From Streptomyces sp. GS7 (GTDB lineage: Bacteria > Actinomycetota > Actinomycetes > Streptomycetales > Streptomycetaceae), in the NCBI RefSeq assembly GCF_009834125.1, contig NZ_CP047146.1, positions 7,472,501 through 7,536,500 on the forward strand: a DNA stretch of 64,000 bases, in the 5' to 3' direction. Under the pieces are notes generated by a model. The model ran no database searches, was not told the origin of the DNA, and worked only from the letters and a program-made list of their open reading frames with translations. Shown piece after piece: positions 19,818-28,079 of the stretch. Each line of letters begins with the position of its first letter. Position 1 is the first letter of the stretch. Both the position numbers and the translations under genes were made by a program.

Positions 19818-21911
19818 GTGACGCGCAGCGTGTACGTGACCGGTATCGAGCGCGGCGACGGCCGCCAGGTCGTCGAACTGGGAGTCATGGAGCTCCTGAC
19901 CCGCCACGTCGACCGGGTGGGGGTCTTCCGCCCGCTCGTCCACGACGGACCCGACCGGCTCTTCGAACTGCTCCGGGCCCGCTACCGGCTCACCCAGCCC
20001 GCCGAGTCCGTCTACGGCATCAGCTACGAGGAGGCGGCCACCCTCCAGGCCGAGCGCGGCACCGACGAGCTGGTCTCCCGGCTCGTCGACCGCTTCCACC
20101 AGGTCGCCAGGGAGTACGAGTACGTCCTGGTCCTCGGCTCGGACTACGCCGCCACCAGCCTGCCGGCCGAGCTGAACCTCAACGCCCGGCTCGCCAACGA
20201 GTTCGGCGCCGCGGTGATACCCGTCGTGGGCGGCCAGGGCCAGGAGGCCGAGGCCGTCCGCGCCGAGGCCCGCAACGCCTACCGCGCCTACACCTCGCTG
20301 GGCTGCGACGTCGTCGCCATGGTCGTCAACCGCGTCACCCCCGAGCTGCGCGAGGCCGTCGTGGAGCGGCTCGCGGCCCGGCTGCCGGTGCCCTGCTACG
20401 CGCTCCCCGAGGAGGGCTCGCTCTCCGCGCCGACCGTGAACCAGATCGTGCACGCCCTGGGCGCCGAGGTGCTGCTCGGCGACGACTCCGGGCTCGCCCG
20501 GGACGCGCGGGACTTCGTCTTCGGCGGCGCCATGCTGCCGACCTTCCTCAAGGCCCTGACCCCCGGCTGCATGGTGATCACCCCCGGGGACCGGGCCGAC
20601 CTGGTCATCGGCTCGCTCGCCGCGCACAGCGCCGGGGCCCCGCCGATCGCCGGAGTGGTGCTCACCCTCGACGAGCGGCCCGGCCCCGACATCATGGCGC
20701 TGGCCGCCCGGCTGGCACCCGGCACCCCGGTCATCTCCGTACCGGCCGGCTCGTTCCCGACCGCCGCCGAGCTGTTCGCCATCGAGGGCAAGCTGAACGC
20801 CGCCTCGCCGCGCAAGGCGGAGACCGCGCTCGGGCTCTTCGAGCGGCACGTCGACACCGCGGAGCTGACGAACCGCATCTCCGTCGCCCGCTCCGGCCGG
20901 GTCACCCCGATGATGTTCGAGCACGAGCTGATCGAGCGCTCCCGCGCCGGCCGCCGCCGGGTCGTCCTCCCCGAGGGCACCGAGGAGCGGGTGCTGCGCG
21001 CCGCCGACGTGCTGCTGCGCCGCGACGTCTGCGACCTGACGCTGCTGGGCGAGGCGGAGGCGATCCGCAAGCGCGCCGCCGACCTGGCCATCGACCTCGC
21101 GGACGCGCAGATCATCGACCCGCACACCTCCGAGCTGCGCGAGCGGTTCGCCGAGCTGTACGCCCAGCTGCGCGCCCACAAGGGCGTCAGCTACGAGCTG
21201 GCCTACGACGTCGTCGCCGATGTCTCGTACTTCGGCACGCTGATGGTCCAGGAGGGGCTGGCCGACGGCATGGTGTCCGGTGCCGTGCACTCCACCGCCG
21301 CCACCATCCGCCCCGCCTTCGAGATCATCAAGACCCGGCCGGGCGCCCGGATCGTCTCGTCGGTCTTCTTCATGTGCCTGGCCGACCGGGTGCTGGTCTA
21401 CGGCGACTGCGCGGTCAACCCCGACCCCGACGCCGAGCAGCTGGCCGACATCGCCATCCAGTCCGCCACCACCGCCGCCCGGTTCGGCGTGGAGCCGCGG
21501 ATCGCGATGCTGTCGTACTCCACCGGCACCTCCGGGTCCGGTGCGGACGTCGACAAGGTCCGCAAGGCCACCGAGATCGTCCGCGCGCTGCGGCCCGATC
21601 TGCTGGTCGAGGGGCCGATCCAGTACGACGCGGCGGTGGACGCGGCGGTCGCACGGACCAAGCTGCCGGACTCCGACGTGGCGGGCAAGGCCACCGTGCT
21701 GATCTTCCCGGACCTCAACACCGGCAACAACACCTACAAGGCCGTCCAGCGCTCGGCGGGCGCGGTGGCGGTCGGCCCGGTCCTCCAGGGCCTGCGCAAG
21801 CCGGTCAACGACCTCTCGCGCGGCGCCCTCGTCCAGGACATCGTCAACACCGTCGCCATCACCGCCATCCAGGCCCAGGGCGCCCAGCCCGGCGCCGGAC
21901 ACACCGCCTGA
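19818..21911 (+). CDS. pta: Phosphate acetyltransferase
   Basis: A 697-aa enzyme interconverting acetyl-CoA and acetyl phosphate. The long form has an N-terminal P-loop-like/DRTGG region (~1-360), which begins MTRSVYVTGIERGDGRQVVE, and the C-terminal PTA_PTB catalytic domain (~375-690) with RRVVLPEGTEERVLRAA, SGAVHSTAATIRPAFEIIKT, SYSTGTSGSG and FPDLNTGNNTYKAVQRSA. GTG 19818 has GGAGAG upstream. It is followed after 46 bp by ackA, forming the acetate overflow/activation operon. Confidence 0.96.
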   Translation: MTRSVYVTGIERGDGRQVVELGVMELLTRHVDRVGVFRPLVHDGPDRLFELLRARYRLTQPAESVYGISYEEAATLQAERGTDELVSRLVDRFHQVAREYEYVLVLGSDYAATSLPAELNLNARLANEFGAAVIPVVGGQGQEAEAVRAEARNAYRAYTSLGCDVVAMVVNRVTPELREAVVERLAARLPVPCYALPEEGSLSAPTVNQIVHALGAEVLLGDDSGLARDARDFVFGGAMLPTFLKALTPGCMVITPGDRADLVIGSLAAHSAGAPPIAGVVLTLDERPGPDIMALAARLAPGTPVISVPAGSFPTAAELFAIEGKLNAASPRKAETALGLFERHVDTAELTNRISVARSGRVTPMMFEHELIERSRAGRRRVVLPEGTEERVLRAADVLLRRDVCDLTLLGEAEAIRKRAADLAIDLADAQIIDPHTSELRERFAELYAQLRAHKGVSYELAYDVVADVSYFGTLMVQEGLADGMVSGAVHSTAATIRPAFEIIKTRPGARIVSSVFFMCLADRVLVYGDCAVNPDPDAEQLADIAIQSATTAARFGVEPRIAMLSYSTGTSGSGADVDKVRKATEIVRALRPDLLVEGPIQYDAAVDAAVARTKLPDSDVAGKATVLIFPDLNTGNNTYKAVQRSAGAVAVGPVLQGLRKPVNDLSRGALVQDIVNTVAITAIQAQGAQPGAGHTA

Positions 21912-21957
21912 CACCACCTGCCACCGCCTGACCGCCTCCCCACCGGAAAGCCGCTCC

Positions 21958-23187
21958 ATGACTGCCACCGCCACCCGCGTCCTCGTCCTCAACTCCGGCT
22001 CCTCGTCGGTGAAGTACCAGCTGCTCGACATGCGCACGGCGCCGGACAGCGGCGCCCCCGCGGGCGCCCGGCTCGCCACCGGCCTGGTCGAGCGGATCGG
22101 CGAGGAGACCTCGCGCCTGGTGCACACCCCCGCCGGCGGCGACCGGCGCGAGACCGAGGGTGCGATACCCGACCACGAGGCCGCGCTGAAGGCCGTCGCC
22201 GCGGAGCTGGCCGCCGACGGGCTCGGGCTGGACTCCCCGGAGCTGGCCGCGATCGGGCACCGGGTGGTGCACGGCGGACTGAAGTTCAGCGCGCCGACGG
22301 TCGTCGACGACGCGGTGCTCAAGGAGATCGAGCGGCTGGTGCCGGTCGCCCCGCTGCACAACCCGGCGAACATCACCGGCATCCGCACCGCGCAGGCGCT
22401 GCGCCCCGACCTCCCGCAGGTCGCGGTCTTCGACACCGCCTTCCACACCACGATGCCGGAGTACGCGGCCCGCTACGCCATCGACGTGGCGACCGCCGAC
22501 GCGCACCGCATCCGCCGCTACGGCTTCCACGGCACCTCGCACGCCTACGTCTCCCGCAGAACCGCGCAGCTGCTCGGCAAGGCGCCCGAGGACGTCAACG
22601 TGATCGTGCTGCACCTGGGCAACGGCGCCTCCGCGTCCGCCGTGCGGGGCGGCCGGTGCGTCGACACGTCCATGGGCCTGACCCCGCTGGAGGGCCTGGT
22701 CATGGGCACCCGCTCCGGCGACATCGACCCGGCGGTCACCTTCCACCTCAAGCGGGTGGCCGGGATGTCGGCGGACGAGATCGACGAGCTGCTCAACAAG
22801 AAGAGCGGGCTGCTCGGGCTGTGCGGCGACAACGACATGCGGGAGATCCGCCGCCGGATCGACGAAGGCGACCAGCGCGCCGCGCTCGCCTTCGACATCT
22901 ACATCCACCGGCTGAAGAAGTACATCGGCGCCTACACCGCGGTCCTCGGCAAGGTCGACGCGGTGGCCTTCACCGCGGGCGTCGGCGAGAACGCCGCCCC
23001 GGTGCGGGCCGCCGCCGTCGCCGGCCTGGAGGAGCTGGGCATGGCGGTGGACGCCTCGCTCAACGCCGTACGGTCCGACGAGGCCCGGCTGATCTCGCCC
23101 GAGTACGCCCGGGTCGCGGTCGCCGTGGTGCCCACCGACGAGGAACTGGAGATCGCCCAGCAGACATACGCCCTGGTCAACGCGTAG
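21958..23187 (+). CDS. ackA: Acetate kinase
   Basis: A 409-aa ASKHA-fold kinase that converts acetyl phosphate and ADP to acetate and ATP. Signatures: VLVLNSGSSSVKYQLLD at the N-terminus, AIGHRVVHGG, FDTAFHTTMPEYAARYA, RRYGFHGTSHAYVSRRTA, VLHLGNGASASAV, GLVMGTRSGDIDPAV and FTAGVGENA. GGAAAG precedes ATG 21958. It is the second gene of pta-ackA. A promoter-like element for pyk starts within the 61-bp gap that follows. Confidence 0.97.
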   Translation: MTATATRVLVLNSGSSSVKYQLLDMRTAPDSGAPAGARLATGLVERIGEETSRLVHTPAGGDRRETEGAIPDHEAALKAVAAELAADGLGLDSPELAAIGHRVVHGGLKFSAPTVVDDAVLKEIERLVPVAPLHNPANITGIRTAQALRPDLPQVAVFDTAFHTTMPEYAARYAIDVATADAHRIRRYGFHGTSHAYVSRRTAQLLGKAPEDVNVIVLHLGNGASASAVRGGRCVDTSMGLTPLEGLVMGTRSGDIDPAVTFHLKRVAGMSADEIDELLNKKSGLLGLCGDNDMREIRRRIDEGDQRAALAFDIYIHRLKKYIGAYTAVLGKVDAVAFTAGVGENAAPVRAAAVAGLEELGMAVDASLNAVRSDEARLISPEYARVAVAVVPTDEELEIAQQTYALVNA

Positions 23188-23235
23188 CACTCGGCGTTTC
23201 CGCCTACCGAAATATTCCGCTGCTAAACAAACGGA

Positions 23236-23248
23236 TAGGATTCCAGCC
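23236..23248 (+). promoter_or_regulatory. Probable leaderless promoter of pyk (-10 TAGGAT)
   Basis: TAGGAT (23236-23241) lies 7 nt before the pyk ATG at 23249, and no Shine-Dalgarno is present. This fits a leaderless transcript starting at or near the ATG. The -35 is not obvious. Confidence 0.5.
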
Positions 23249-24676
23249 ATGCGCCGTTCCAAAATCGTCTGCACCCTGGGCCCCGCCGTCGACTCCTACG
23301 ACCAGCTGAAGACGCTGATCGAGGCCGGTATGAACGTGGCCCGTTTCAACATGAGCCACGGGACCCACTCGGAGCACGAGGAGCGGTACCACCGCCTCCG
23401 CAAGGCGGCCGAGGAGACCGGCCGCGCCGTCGGCGTGCTGGCCGACCTCCAGGGCCCCAAGATCCGCCTGGAGACCTTCGCCGAGGGCCCCGTCGAGCTG
23501 GTGCGCGGTGACGAGTTCGTCATCACCACCGAGGACGTGCCCGGTGACAAGCACATCTGCGGCACGACCTACAAGGGCCTGCCCGGCGACGTCTCCAAGG
23601 GCGACCCGGTCCTGATCAACGACGGCAACGTCGCCCTCCAGGTCGTCGAGGTCGACGGCCCGCAGGTGCGCACCATCGTCATCGAGGGCGGGGTCATCTC
23701 CGACCACAAGGGCATCAACCTGCCCGGCGCCGCGGTCAACGTCCCGGCGCTGTCCGAGAAGGACATCGACGACCTCAAGTTCGCGCTGCACATGGGCTGC
23801 GACATGGTCGCGCTGTCCTTCGTGCGGGACGCCAAGGACGTCCAGGACGTGCACCGCGTCATGGACGAGGTGGGCCGCCGGGTCCCGGTCGTCGCCAAGG
23901 TCGAGAAGCCGCAGGCGGTCGCCAACATGCGGGAGGTCGTGATGGCCTTCGACGCCGTCATGGTGGCCCGAGGCGACCTGGCGGTGGAGTACCCGCTGGA
24001 GAAGGTCCCGATGGTGCAGAAGCGGCTGATCGAGCTGTGCCGCCGGAACGCCAAGCCGGTGATCGTGGCGACCCAGATGATGGAGTCGATGATCACCAAC
24101 TCCCGGCCGACCCGCGCCGAGGCGTCCGACGTCGCCAACGCGATCCTGGACGGCGCGGACGCGGTGATGCTCTCCGCGGAGTCCTCGGTGGGCCAGTACC
24201 CGATCGAGACCGTCAAGACGATGTCGAAGATCGTCGAGGCGGCCGAGGAGGAGCTGCTGTCCAAGGGCCTCCAGCCGCTGGTGCCCGGCAAGAAGCCGCG
24301 TACGCAGGGCGGTGCGGTGGCCCGCGCGGCCTGCGAGATGGCCGACTTCCTGGACGGCAAGGCGCTGGTCGCCTTCACCAAGTCCGGTGACACCGCCCGC
24401 CGGCTGTCGCGCTATCGCGCCGCCCAGCCGATCCTCGCCTTCACCACCGACATCGCCACCCGCAACCAGCTCACCCTGAGCTGGGGCGTGGACAGCTTCG
24501 TCGTCGAGCACGTCGACAACACCGACGCGATGGTGGACCTGGTGGACGCCGAGCTGCTCAAGCTCCAGCGCTACGGCAAGGGCGACACCATGATCATCAC
24601 CGCCGGTTCGCCCCCCGGCGTCCCCGGCACCACCAACATGGTCCGGGTGCACCACCTCGGCGGCGACCCCGCCTGA
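23249..24676 (+). CDS. pyk: Pyruvate kinase
   Basis: A 475-aa glycolytic enzyme making pyruvate and ATP from PEP. Motifs: RRSKIVCTLGPAVDSYDQL at the N-terminus, AGMNVARFNMSHGTH, PVVAKVEKPQAVANM with the catalytic Lys, VMVARGDLAVEYPLEKVP, TQMMESMITNSRPTRAEASD, and the C-terminal domain with FTKSGDTARRLSRYRAAQPI. The start follows a -10 hexamer with no ribosome binding site. It ends at a very strong hairpin shared with the convergent gene at 24790. Confidence 0.97.
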   Translation: MRRSKIVCTLGPAVDSYDQLKTLIEAGMNVARFNMSHGTHSEHEERYHRLRKAAEETGRAVGVLADLQGPKIRLETFAEGPVELVRGDEFVITTEDVPGDKHICGTTYKGLPGDVSKGDPVLINDGNVALQVVEVDGPQVRTIVIEGGVISDHKGINLPGAAVNVPALSEKDIDDLKFALHMGCDMVALSFVRDAKDVQDVHRVMDEVGRRVPVVAKVEKPQAVANMREVVMAFDAVMVARGDLAVEYPLEKVPMVQKRLIELCRRNAKPVIVATQMMESMITNSRPTRAEASDVANAILDGADAVMLSAESSVGQYPIETVKTMSKIVEAAEEELLSKGLQPLVPGKKPRTQGGAVARAACEMADFLDGKALVAFTKSGDTARRLSRYRAAQPILAFTTDIATRNQLTLSWGVDSFVVEHVDNTDAMVDLVDAELLKLQRYGKGDTMIITAGSPPGVPGTTNMVRVHHLGGDPA

Positions 24677-24700
24677 CGGGTCACCCGCTGACGGAGCGGA

Positions 24701-24753
24701 CGGAAACGGCGGTGGGCCGCCCCCTCGTAGGGGGCGGCCCACCGCCGTTTCCG
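24701..24753. terminator. Very strong bidirectional terminator after pyk
   Basis: A perfect 23-bp stem (24702-24724 with 24730-24752) with a 5-nt loop TCGTA, extended by one more C:G pair. It is flanked by AAA on the left arm and TTT on the right arm, so each strand ends its hairpin in TTT. It separates convergent pyk and the 24790 gene. Confidence 0.93.
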
Positions 24754-24789
24754 CGGCTCCCGGAGGATTCCGGCCGGGTGGATCCCCGG

Positions 24790-26031
24790 TCAGTTCTCGA
24801 TGGACACGGCCATGCCCGGGACGTGCAGGTTGCCGCCGAACTGGCCGGCCTGGTCGAGCTTGACCTTGCTGAAGTAGGCGTACGGGACGTTGAGCGGCGG
24901 CGGGTGCTCCGGGTCGAAGACGATCGGGATCAGCCCGAAGAGGTTGCCCTGCAACCGCTCGGTGTACAGCGTCACCTTGCCACCGCGGATGGTGGACGTG
25001 GAGCCCGGCGTCGACCGCACGTGGTAGTGCTTGCCCGACGACGGGTCGTCGACGATCTGGTGCAGGTCGCCGATGTCGATGCTGTCCGCGGTGAACTTCA
25101 GGGCCTGCTTGACGTGGCCGCTCTGCGTCGTGACGTTGACGACGCCCTCGTAGTTCAGACCGCGCAGGGTCAGCCCGCTGGACTCCAGGTGCCAGGGGAG
25201 GTCCGGCAGGGTGACGGGCGTCTGCTCGTCCTTGCCCTTCTGCTTGTTCTCGACGACGCAGGGGTAGGCCTGCTTGCCGCTGGAGTCCTTGCCGGTCAGC
25301 GCGCCGCCGGCCGCGTTGTCGGCCGTGCCCACCAGGCCGTGCGTGGTGTCGTTGACCGCCTTCGACGGGTCCGTGAGCGCGTCCTTGACCGGCTTGGTGA
25401 CCTCGTTCAGGCCGGGTCCGGAGTCCGCCGGCGACGCCGCCGGGGTGGACGGGGCCGGGGCCGGTGCCTTGGTGGCGGACGCGGACGGCGAGGGGCTCGG
25501 CGAGGCCGACGGCTGGGCGGTCTTGTGGACGCCGAAGATACCGCCGAGCGCATCACCGATACCGCCCAGCAGCCCGCCGTCGTCCTTCTTCGCGGAGGCC
25601 GACGGCGACGGCGTCGCGGAGCCCGAGGGCGCGTCGGTCTTCGGGGTGGCGGAGGGCTTCGCCGCGGGCTTGCTCGCGGACGGCGAGGGCGTCGCGGAGG
25701 GCGAGGCGGACGGCGAGGCGGTGCTCTTGCCGGCCGTACCGTCCTTGCTCTTCGCGTCGTCCTTGGACGTGGCGCTCTGCCCGGAGGTGTCCGGCGCGCT
25801 GACGCACGGACCGTCCTTGAAGGGACTCTCCGGCGGCGCCGACTTGGCGATCGCCATCTGGGGCGTCAGCCCCATGCCCATGAGCACGGCGGACGGCATC
25901 GCGGCGATGGCGATGGCCTTGCCCGCGGGCACGTGCAGCCGAGTCAGCAGCGGCTTTCTGGGCGCGGCGTGCCTCGGCCCGGATCTCGCCCCGGCGGCTG
26001 CGCTCTCCTGGTGCAGCTCGTCACCCGGCAC
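24790..26031 (-). CDS. Secreted Ser/Pro/Ala-rich protein of unknown function, DUF6230/DUF6114 cluster
   Basis: 413 aa. A hydrophobic segment (about 35-60: AIAIAAMPSAVLMGMGLTPQ) suggests an N-terminal signal or anchor after a ~30-residue cytoplasmic leader. A low-complexity SPSASPSATPSPSAS-type linker follows (about 85-215), typical of wall-spanning regions, with a short GGLLGGIGDALGGIFG stretch inside. The C-terminal ~200 residues (from YPCVVENKQKG) appear to be a folded beta-rich domain with a single Cys; a second Cys lies near residue 78 (GPCVS). GTG 26031 has GGGAGG 4 nt upstream and overlaps the preceding gene's end by 11 nt. I do not recognise a catalytic motif; the function is unknown. 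Confidence 0.82.
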   Translation of the reverse strand: MPGDELHQESAAAGARSGPRHAAPRKPLLTRLHVPAGKAIAIAAMPSAVLMGMGLTPQMAIAKSAPPESPFKDGPCVSAPDTSGQSATSKDDAKSKDGTAGKSTASPSASPSATPSPSASKPAAKPSATPKTDAPSGSATPSPSASAKKDDGGLLGGIGDALGGIFGVHKTAQPSASPSPSPSASATKAPAPAPSTPAASPADSGPGLNEVTKPVKDALTDPSKAVNDTTHGLVGTADNAAGGALTGKDSSGKQAYPCVVENKQKGKDEQTPVTLPDLPWHLESSGLTLRGLNYEGVVNVTTQSGHVKQALKFTADSIDIGDLHQIVDDPSSGKHYHVRSTPGSTSTIRGGKVTLYTERLQGNLFGLIPIVFDPEHPPPLNVPYAYFSKVKLDQAGQFGGNLHVPGMAVSIEN

Positions 26032-26584
26032 GGTGCCTCCCGTTCTCTCCGTTGGTCGGGCTCGTTCCTGACAGGTTGCCCAGTCCGTTGCCCAACGCGG
26101 GACCGCCGGCCGCCGGCGCGGGGTTCGTGGCGACGACCGGTCCGACGATGCGGTCCGGATCACCGGGCTCGTCCGCGCTCTGTTCGGGCTTGCCCGGCGC
26201 CCAGGAGACACCCAGCGCACCGCCGATCAGCCCCAGCAGGAAGCCGATCAGGAAGGCGCCGAAGTTCGAGACGACCAGGGAGACCAGGGAGAGCAGAATC
26301 GCCGCGACCCCCGCGAAGACCCGCGAGGCCGGCTGGAACCACATGGTCAGACCGAGCACCACCAGCAGGACGCCGATGATCAGCGAGCCTGCTCCGGCGG
26401 TGGTCGCCATGCGGACGGTCAGGGAACCGATGGTGAGGTTCGCATAGGGGATGTACATGATCGGTATGCCGGCCAGCAGAGTCAGCAGGCCGCCCCAGAA
26501 CGGGCGGTGTCCGCGCCATTCCCGGAACGCAAGCCGCTTCCGGCCGAGGATCTCGATCAGCCCTGATCGCGTTTCGGCGCTCAT
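26021..26584 (-). CDS. DUF6114 membrane protein
   Basis: 187 aa. A short N-terminal cytoplasmic helix (GLIEILGRKRLAFREWRGHRPFWGG) is followed by four hydrophobic segments: LLTLLAGIPIMYIPYANL, a second through LIIGVLLVVLGLTMWF, a third through FAGVAAILLSLVSLVV, and GAFLIGFLLGLIGGALGVSW. The tail is polar. This is the DUF6114 pattern, an uncharacterised actinobacterial membrane family. ATG 26584 has AAGGAGG 7 nt upstream. Its stop lies inside the first codons of the Ser/Pro-rich protein gene, so the two are translationally coupled. Confidence 0.85.
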   Translation of the reverse strand: MSAETRSGLIEILGRKRLAFREWRGHRPFWGGLLTLLAGIPIMYIPYANLTIGSLTVRMATTAGAGSLIIGVLLVVLGLTMWFQPASRVFAGVAAILLSLVSLVVSNFGAFLIGFLLGLIGGALGVSWAPGKPEQSADEPGDPDRIVGPVVATNPAPAAGGPALGNGLGNLSGTSPTNGENGRHRAG

Positions 26585-26645
26585 GCACCAGCCTCCTTGC
26601 GGTCGGCGGGCCCGCAAAAGTCGTGCCGCGCGCGCCTGTTCTTGA

Positions 26646-26700
26646 CTCTCCCCCAGCCTCCGGCCGGAAGGACCCCCGTGCTCCGCTCGCTCATGTCGTA
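26646..26700. repeat. REP-like element in the DUF6230-DUF6114 gap
   Basis: The 236-bp gap contains CTCCCCCAGCCTCCGG, then GGACCCCCGTGCTCCGC and GCTCGCTCATG. This resembles the CCCCC-bearing REP-like elements elsewhere in the window, as a single diverged copy. Confidence 0.4.
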
Positions 26701-26820
26701 CGGCTCCTCGGACTGGCAAGTCGGTGGTTCAGTGGGTACTGCCCGGCGCTACCGGGCGTACGGGTACGGGGAACGGCTCTCGCCGCGCAGCTCCACCCCG
26801 CACCCGCACGCCTCAGCGCG

Positions 26821-27438
26821 TCAGTAGCACTCGTTCTTGCCCTTGGCGACGCTCATCTTCAGGCCGCTGAGCTTGAACGTGCCGGCCGTGGTGGCCCAGG
26901 CACGCTGCTGGACGTGGGTCAGCGTGGCCGAGTCGGCTTCCTGGGCAAAGGAGCCCGGGTCCGCCTTGTCGCCCTTGTGCATGCCGGGACCCTTGGACGT
27001 CGAACCCGCGGCAACACCGATGTTGATGTTGTTGAAGGTCGCGTCCGCGTTCAGCTGATCGAGGTCGATGTAGAGGTTCTTGGCCTCCACGGGCTGGCTG
27101 CCACCGCCGGCCGACAGCTTCATCGACACGTCGCCGAAGACCGGGACCGGCACGACGACGGACTGGCACAGGTTGTGGATCTTGGCGTTCGAGAACCCCG
27201 AGACCGCAACCGGAACGTTCTTGCCGTCCTTCTGGGCGTCGACCGCTCCGTACTGAACGAATCCGGTGCCGTCCAGCCGGTCCGTGCTGACCTTGAACTG
27301 CTGGCCGGACACGCTGAACGACGCCGCGAGCGCACCCTGCGAGAGGGCCACGCCGATGGCGGCGGTGGCCGCCACGCTCGGCACCATGACGACGGCGAAC
27401 CGCTTCCATCTGGTACCGCCACGAGCCAGGGACTCCAT
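26821..27438 (-). CDS. DUF6230 secreted/membrane-anchored protein
   Basis: 205 aa. The N-terminus is MESLARGGTRWKRFAVVMVP followed by a hydrophobic segment to residue ~38 (GVALSQGALAASFS), giving a signal peptide or anchor. The rest is a predicted beta-rich extracytoplasmic domain with VSGQQFKVSTDRLDGTGFVQYG and LKLSGL-type strands, two Cys (HNLCQS and the penultimate NECY) that may pair outside the cell. This matches the actinobacterial DUF6230 family, often beside DUF6114. ATG 27438 has AGGAGG 6 nt upstream. It is the first gene of the cluster, and its 640-bp upstream region is unusually long and rich in palindromes. Function unknown. Confidence 0.85.
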   Translation of the reverse strand: MESLARGGTRWKRFAVVMVPSVAATAAIGVALSQGALAASFSVSGQQFKVSTDRLDGTGFVQYGAVDAQKDGKNVPVAVSGFSNAKIHNLCQSVVVPVPVFGDVSMKLSAGGGSQPVEAKNLYIDLDQLNADATFNNINIGVAAGSTSKGPGMHKGDKADPGSFAQEADSATLTHVQQRAWATTAGTFKLSGLKMSVAKGKNECY

Positions 27439-27797
27439 GACTTTCCTCCTTCTCGGACGTACATCTCCGGGACGCGCCGCCTCAGTTGGGGCGGCCGTAC
27501 CTGGGATGGGAGAAGTGCTACGTCCTCGGGAAGGAGAGCGCCTGTCCTCGGAGTTGCGTGCTTCCGAATACCGGCGATCACCCCCGAGCGACAACCACTG
27601 GCCACGCTCTCGCGCAACCTCACCGGACAGGCCCTGCCAGTTGGGGCAGAGACCCCCCTGTCCTCGGTCGGCGCCACTGCCGCCGACCGACTCGGTGGGG
27701 ACCCAAGTACCCCGCGGCGCCAACCGGATGCCGGGCTGCGGGAATGGACCGAGCGTGGCCGATCGTCGTGCATTCCCGCCCGCCGCACAAGGCCCTC

Positions 27798-27813
27798 GTT
27801 ACTTGCGGGTAAC
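27798..27813. promoter_or_regulatory. Inverted repeat GTTAC-N6-GTAAC
   Basis: GTTAC (27798-27802) and GTAAC (27809-27813) form an inverted repeat. It is the most promoter-proximal of three TTAC...GTAA sites upstream of the DUF6230 gene. Confidence 0.4.
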
Positions 27814-27914
27814 GGACCGATAACCACGCCGCGACGGACCGAGATCAACCAGGCACCCAGCGTCGCCGCTAACGACAAGCGGACACAAGGCAATTACCGA
27901 CATAACGCCACAAG

Positions 27915-27951
27915 GTGGCCGCTTGGACTTACTCCAAGTAACAGCGGCCAC
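27915..27951. terminator. Hairpin GTGGCCGCT / AGCGGCCAC downstream of the thioredoxin-TPR gene
   Basis: A perfect 9-bp outer stem (27915-27923, 27943-27951) encloses an inner TTGGA/TCCAA stem (27923-27927, 27933-27937), with a bulge. It lies about 130 nt beyond the stop of the minus-strand gene at 28080 and may terminate it. It could also be regulatory, since a TTAC-N5-GTAA repeat (27929-27941) sits in its loop region. Confidence 0.45.
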
Positions 27952-27953
27952 GC

Positions 27954-27970
27954 TTACCAAGATTTGGTAA
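27954..27970. promoter_or_regulatory. Palindrome TTACCAA-GAT-TTGGTAA
   Basis: Perfect 7-bp half-sites with a 3-bp centre, the best of the three TTAC...GTAA repeats in this region. Its centre is 27 bp from the centre of the repeat at 27929-27941. It is a candidate regulator binding site; the protein is unknown. Confidence 0.5.
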
Positions 27971-28079
27971 AACGTGGCCGCGGTTCCGTTTGCCGGACAG
28001 GCTCACGGGAGGTGCTGCAGGTTCGTACAGGTCAGAAGCGGGCAGGACGGAAGGAGCAGGTGAGTCGGGGCGGGTCGGC

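Larger units (their letters stand above)
27439..28079. other. 641-bp non-coding region upstream of DUF6230
   Basis: No credible gene. Base composition drops below that of neighbouring genes, especially at 27780-28000. It contains three TTAC...GTAA inverted repeats (27799, 27929, 27954) and a larger hairpin (27915-27951). It must hold the promoter of the minus-strand DUF6230 gene and the 3' end of the minus-strand thioredoxin-TPR gene. Confidence 0.75.

Noticed and set aside
25274..26071. A 265-aa plus-strand frame opposite the Ser/Pro-rich gene
   Set aside because: It is antisense to a gene with a ribosome binding site, signal-like segment and operon overlap. The peptide is low-complexity and starts without a Shine-Dalgarno.
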